DNA of 64,000 nucleotides. Origin: Gonatopus flavifemur (taxonomy: Eukaryota; Arthropoda; Insecta; Hymenoptera; Dryinidae). The notes under the pieces are model-generated. The model was not told where the DNA came from. It saw nothing but the letters and a program-made list of their open reading frames with translations, and searched no databases. The stretch covers positions 806,001 to 870,000 of the forward strand of contig JAFFJZ010000009.1 of the NCBI GenBank assembly GCA_018340375.1. The letters run 5' to 3'. Shown piece after piece: positions 59,190 to 64,000 of this stretch (position 1 is the stretch's first letter; each line of letters opens with the position of its first letter). A program made the translations under genes and the position numbers.

Positions 59190-59512
59190 AAGAGACGCGG
59201 TAGCGTCTCGACGCCAAGTACATAAAAAAACGTGAAAAAGAAAAATATATATATATATACATACATGAAAAAGCAGAAGTCGCGCGCTACCGTGTATCTT
59301 TACTCGTAAACCGAAATTTAACCTCCTAAGAAATGTTCAATGCACAATAACTCGTCACACATTGAATGTCACAAAAAAAAAATTACACTTTTAATATATA
59401 ATTCGATTATACACTTTCGAATAAGCACACTACGAACTCAATCAGTTTACGCGATACTGAGTTATAAACATTTCAAATTTTCATGCGATCAGAATATCAG
59501 GATTTCTTCTCC
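59190..59512 (-). repeat. Dispersed repeat, copy 2
   Basis: Reverse-complement mate of 781-1084. It abuts the gag relic directly. Followed at 59570-59700 by two copies of a CCAAT(AT/GT)CCAATAGCGTTCATTT word that also occurs, inverted, near 45765. Confidence 0.65.
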
Positions 59513-60236
59513 GTCAGTGATTATTTTATTCTAATCACTCACAACATGTTCATCCAATCTGTCTTTTTCTTTTGAATGGTGGATATTGTATCTCTCTCTT
59601 TCTTCCAATATCCAATAGCGTTCATTTTCTTCCTCAAACTTGTGTGAGGAATAAAGGATTCTGTCTCTTTCTTTTTACCAACGTCCAATAGCGTTCATTT
59701 CAATATATATAGATATACAGGGTGTCCCATTTTAATTTTTATATCGAAATAACTCAAAAACAAGGAGTTTTGGAGGAAAATGTTTCCAACAAAAGTTGTA
59801 AGATTCTTAGGAGGACATCTGATGGTGACGTTGACTTTGGCCTCGGCTCTCAACTTCAAGGTCATTCAGAGGGCAACTTTTGTTTCTTGAATAAAATACC
59901 CTATTTTTGAGTGCAGATTCAGGTTTGACGTCGAAAAACAAGAAACTTTTGTCAGAATCATTCTTCCGAATTTCGCACAGATGGCGCTCCAATCGATAAA
60001 AAATGAGTTTTATGAAACACTCGTATTGCTTTCTGTGTAAAACGACACTCAACTCTCCAGTGTTTTTTTTTCAGCTCCTGAGGATTACCGTTCCCATCAT
60101 AGTTACTCAATGTGCACCACGAGGAGGTTGAGCGATCGGATGTTGCACATCTTTGTGGCCCTGAAAAGGGCCGCTTGTCTGGACTGTAGAGGTGTGTAAT
60201 TTTCCACGATAAATGCTCTGCAATATGTATGAAAAT

Positions 60237-61285
60237 TCACCGTATCAAATGTTCGATATTTGCACCGTTGACCTGTTGGCATAACCTAATTCGGCTCTGA
60301 AAATGTGGTTATAACGACAAAAGCACATGACGTGGAATTGTTCGGCAGACAGTTCGTATTCGGCGTTTCATGTCATCTCTGGTCGTTGGTGGTCTTTCAT
60401 AAACTACATCTTTGATGAAACCCAATGAGTAAGAATCCAGAGGGGTGAGATCCGGAGACTTAGCCGGCCAGGCAATGTATCCACCGCGACCAATCCATCT
60501 GTGTGGGTAAGATGTGTTTAAGAAATTTCTGACCATTGCAGCGTTATGAGGTGGTGCCCCATCATGTTGAAGCCACATCTCGTTCCGTGTGTAGAGATCA
60601 ACATCTTCCAACATCCTTGGTAATTTGTCCCAAATCAATTGCAGATCATTTTCCTTCCTAACAGTATGTTGGAAGGAATAAGGAACAATGATCTGGCCAT
60701 TCAAAATCTCACACCACACATTCAGAGTCCAGCGATGTTGATTGTCAACTTGTCGATGCCATTTGGGATTTTCAATTGACCAATAATGACAATTATGTCT
60801 GTTCATAACACCGTTACTGCGAAATGTTGCCTCATCACTAAACATCACGTAATTGGAAAAACCAGGCGGTTGCTCCATGGCCCATTGACCGCATCCAACC
60901 CTACGTCTAAGATCATCTTCATTTAATGCTTGCTCCAATGTAATGTGGTAAGGATGATATTTACCAGATTCAGTGTGCGGTGTGCCGTTGATCTTGGGAT
61001 ACCTAATTGGTGCTGGATTTCTCTGGTACTAACGTGAGGATTCAGGTGCATCATTCCTAAAACGGTTACTGAGCGTGCATCCATACGATTTCCATCATAA
61101 CGCCTTCTGACTCGTGGGATATTCATTCTTCTAACTCGTCTTTCTATGGGGCGTATCGCCTGAAGTGAAGGCTGGCGTCTATTTGGACACCTGTCTCCAT
61201 ACAATCTTCATGCTGCAGCGCAATTACGTCGACATTCTCCTAGTATCAGGGGAATATCAAGTATTTCACCCCAAGGATAATCCAT
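60237..61285 (-). pseudogene. DD41D transposase, stops and frameshift
   Basis: ATG 61285 (MDYPWGEILDIPLILGECR). A TGA (61210-61208) interrupts AAA-RLYGD. HTH region VTVLGMMHLNPHVSTREI, RSTAHRTLN follows. A frameshift lies near 60955, after which the catalytic part is open: YVMFSDEAT, WLQHDGAPPHN, SPDLTPLDSY (Asp spacing 41). A TAA at 60311-60309 precedes the last 24 codons (QSRIRLCQQVNGANIEHLI). Three defects make it dead. Confidence 0.9.
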
Positions 61286-61439
61286 GGTATTCAGATCTTC
61301 ACAACACTGATCAAAGATCTGCTTCAAGTTTGAATCGTATATCGAAAAGAATTTGTGAATGAATGAAGGATATTTAACATTCCGTTTCACTTATGTTTGT
61401 AAACAATGCTCTAGTATGAACTTCCTCGTTCATGATAAA

Positions 61440-61600
61440 CACAATTATTGTTGTGTACATGTGTTTGGCAACAATTCACAGTAACGGTACTACGAACAGA
61501 CATCATTGTCAATATTGGTCGATGGAAAATCCTAGCTAGGTCTCCGGATCTTACCACTTTGGATTTTCACCCATGGGGTTTCATCAAATTTTCAGGGCCC
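61440..61600 (+). pseudogene. Antisense fragment of a second DD41D transposase
   Basis: The plus strand reads SNGTTNRHHCQYWSMENP, matching SNGVMNRHNCHYWSIENP of the minus-strand gene. After a deletion it reads ARSPDLTTLDF and PWGFIK, matching the catalytic end. So the right half of this element carries an inverted, deleted transposase of a relative. Confidence 0.8.
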
Positions 61601-62335
61601 CAAAGATGTGCAAGATCCGATCGCTTAACCTCCTCGTGGTGCACATTGGGTAACTCTCAGGGCGACGGTAATTCTCAGAAGCCTAAAAAAAAACACTGGA
61701 GAGTTAAATGTCGTTTTACACAGAAAGCAATACGAGTGTTCCATAAAACTCATTTATTATCGATTAGAGCGCCATCTGTGAGGAATTCGGAAAAATGACT
61801 CAGACAAAAATTTCTTGTTTTCCAACGTCAAATCTGAATCTGCAGTCAAAAATAGGGGATTCTATTCAAGAAACAAAAGTTGACCTCTGAATGACCTCGA
61901 AGTTGAGATCCGAGGCCAAAGTCGAGGTCACCATCAGATGTCCCCCTCGAAATCTCACAACTTTTGTTGGAAACATTTTCCTCCAAAACTCCTCACTTTC
62001 AAGTTATTCCGATATAAAAATTAAAATGGGACACCCTGTATATAGAGTATATACCTTGTAAATACGTAAACAAATATAACCTGTCAATGAGGCGATGTGT
62101 TGATAGGGTTGGAATGCTGGCGGTTAAACGCTGAACATCGTGTTATTGGCGGCGTCGTAAATTTTGCATTTATTTTCGTTTTTTAAAGAAGAAAAATTCA
62201 TTTGTTATCACCTAGATAACTGGTAATAATTGTTGTTACTCTTTCTTGTAAAAATAGTGAGTGATTCAGATATAAGTTCTGATTTCATCCGCGACCATTG
62301 TGTATAACCTCTGATTGAGGTTATATTCATGGTGA

Positions 62336-64000
62336 ATGAACAATGAACATGGTGATAAAGATAGTGTGATCGATCAAGAAGATAGTTTCAAAGATGATTA
62401 CATAATGGATATGATTGATGCGGATAATAATTTAGTCAAAAATGCTCTGGTGAGTTTGATTATGGAAAATCAAAATTTATCCATCGACAGCGAAAAGGTC
62501 GTTCATGATACTGAAATGATTGCAGAAAACGATATCTCTAAACAAAGTAAGAAAAGAGCACTTTCAGATCCTGAAATATTCGTGGAAGAAAAAGACAAAC
62601 GTGATAAAAACGTGATGAACGGAAGTGATGAACCAAGTCAAAAACACGTTGACAACGAAGATCAAGGAAAAAATAATTGGAACTCACAGGATAATAAGTT
62701 AAACAAGCCAAAATCAGTATATAAATATCAATATCAGAAGACTCTTCATAGAGTTGAAGTTATGGCAACTGGTAAATTCGTAGGCAAATCCAAACGAGAT
62801 AACATTTTCTTCATATGTTCAAATTTGTCCGATTTGGGATATTACAACATCAAAACGGTAGATCTTGAGTTCAAGAAAATAGGCTGGGACTTCAAAAAAT
62901 TTGAGGATGCGAATAAACTTGTTTTAGATCCGAGATTGAATGGGGAAGGTATTTCTGCTTATATCCCCTTTCGTAATTTATACAGAAAAGGAGTGATACA
63001 TGGAGTCAAACCAATTTTCAAGATAAAAGATTCAAATGGTTGAGGTACCTGTGATGTAAAAATAGTTGATGCATATAGAATCCACAAGAATGAGATAATA
63101 AATGGTGAAAGAGTTCAGATTCCAACACAAAGTATTGTGATCACCTCCGAAGGGGGAGTACATCCTGAGGATGTTAGACTGTATGGTCTGTTGTACCATC
63201 CAGTTTATAAATATATACAAAGAGTGAAACTCTGCTATAATTGTTTCAACTTTGGTCACCTAAAAAAGGAATGTAAACATAATCCGATATGTATTAACTG
63301 TGGTAAAGATAAACATTTGGAACAAGTACCTACCAACAACAATAACAAAGAAAAAAACGAGAAGAAAGAAAAGTGTAAGGAAAAAACTAGTTGTGTAAAC
63401 TGTGGAGAAGAGCATCTACCAACAGTTCAAAAATGTCGCAGATTTATTAGTAATAAACTAATTATGGAAAAGTGTGCGAAAGATAACGTACCACCCTTCG
63501 AAGCAAAGAAAAAATATAAACTTTTCAGAGAATGCAATAGATTACTGGAAAAAACAAAAAAAGTACATGATAATAAAGCTCATTAGATGATAATGAGACC
63601 AGACATCCACTTTCCTAGTCTAAAGGAAAATAAAGACTATTTCTCAAATGAGAAAAATCCAAATCACTTTCCAAAAAGTTTTGTTGAGATGATTAATGCT
63701 CGTCCTACGACTTCACAAACCACATCTAATGAAGAAAAAATTACCAACTCGGATTCTGGTGCTTCGCTTCAAAAAATCAACAAAGGCGCTTTTACCAAAC
63801 CTTCAGTGATTCCAATAGCTTCGATCGTCAGTGTTCAGGGCACTTATAATGCGAATGAACCTATACTAGATTTCCAGCAAGGGAAAAAATTTGATAAAAG
63901 TAAAGGAAAGTTGAAAGGGAATAATAATTTGCAATCTCTTAAAGCATCAATCAAAAGCTCTATTTACGAAAAGTTTCCTGATTATTTATCAGCTGAAGAA
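62336..64000 (+). pseudogene. LINE ORF1 (nucleic-acid-binding, CCHC), incomplete at the window end
   Basis: One frame from ATG 62336. Acidic, Asn/Lys-rich N-terminus; a YKYQYQKTLHRVEVMATGKF-type segment follows; then zinc knuckles CYNCFNFGHLKKEC (about residues 305-318), CINCGKDKH and CVNCGEEHLPTVQKC. ORF1 proteins of this kind bind LINE RNA in ribonucleoprotein. In-frame stops TGA (63041-63043) and TAG (63584-63586) interrupt it, yet the frame stays open from 63587 to the window end. No frameshift is seen, unlike most relics here. ORF2 should lie beyond the window. Confidence 0.82.

Larger units (their letters stand above)
59718..62038 (-). mobile_element. Third DD41D transposon, chimeric interior
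   Basis: 2321 bp with ends CAGGGTGTCCCATTTTAATT at 59718 and its inverse ending GGGACACCCTG at 62038, TA flanks. Long terminal inverted repeats of about 350-440 bp share CAACTTTTGTTGGAAAC-like, GATGGCGCTC and CTCTCCAGTG blocks. A main transposase lies on the minus strand and a fragment of a second, related transposase on the plus strand (61440-61600). Confidence 0.9.

Noticed and set aside
62077..62105. Match to about 475-510 (CGATGTGTTGA words) as a repeat pair
   Set aside because: Only about 30 bp with several mismatches; too weak to call.

Overview
The window reads as a TE-saturated intergenic or heterochromatin-like stretch of an arthropod genome. It is most likely an insect, with Hymenoptera only a guess. 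This rests on AT-rich DNA, several mariner-type transposases, long-TIR DD41D transposases, Ty3/gypsy and APE-type LINE relics, and many foldback/MITE copies. No conserved housekeeping gene is recognisable.

Layout, left to right. 0-2.2 kb: one short CCCTGG-ended MITE and a dispersed repeat. 2.2-4.4 kb: a larger CCCTGG-ended element carrying a tRNA-like sequence, with a 1.29-kb mariner inserted in it. 5.07-6.38 kb: a perfect palindrome with 608-bp arms, followed at once by a 32-bp-arm perfect hairpin. 8.4-13.7 kb: old tandem repeats of about 160 bp with CCAGTACTGG motifs, a tRNA-like sequence and a 759-bp TIR element. 14-16.4 kb: a complex inverted/tandem repeat. 16.7-17.9 kb: a small two-exon gene on the minus strand. 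18.3-20.0 kb: an internally deleted DD41D transposon. 21-22.8 kb: an inverted repeat with 0.8-kb arms. 24.4-31.6 kb: foldbacks, two inverted CACTG-ended MITEs, AATATT-rich ends and SINE-like DNA. 32.8-34.9 kb: a MITE and a mariner split by another MITE. 35.6-37.8 kb: a LINE endonuclease/RT relic. 37.8-38.8 kb: a nested foldback. 40.1-45.7 kb: two DD41D transposons. 45.8-47.4 kb: a second, very decayed LINE. 48.9-49.7 kb: a gypsy integrase fragment. 51.5-52.8 kb: a young mariner. 53.0-54.1 kb: a second small two-exon gene on the plus strand. 54.9-59.2 kb: a gypsy pol/gag relic split by a CCCTGG element. 59.7-62.0 kb: a chimeric DD41D element. 62.3 kb to the end: a LINE ORF1 with CCHC knuckles, running off the window.

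The autonomous families (mariner DD34D, DD41D, LINE, gypsy) are all broken by stops, frameshifts or insertions, so none is clearly active as read. The best non-routine items are three. First, a pair of paralogous small spliced genes (16.8-17.9 kb and 53.0-54.1 kb), with introns splitting or flanking the ATG and similar promoter and poly(A) layout. Second, CCCTGG-ended elements with changing 2-bp target duplications, two of which carry tRNA-like sequences. Third, DD41D elements whose long terminal repeats hold antisense pieces of their own transposase. Translations and alignments here were read by eye; identities are estimates unless stated as exact.
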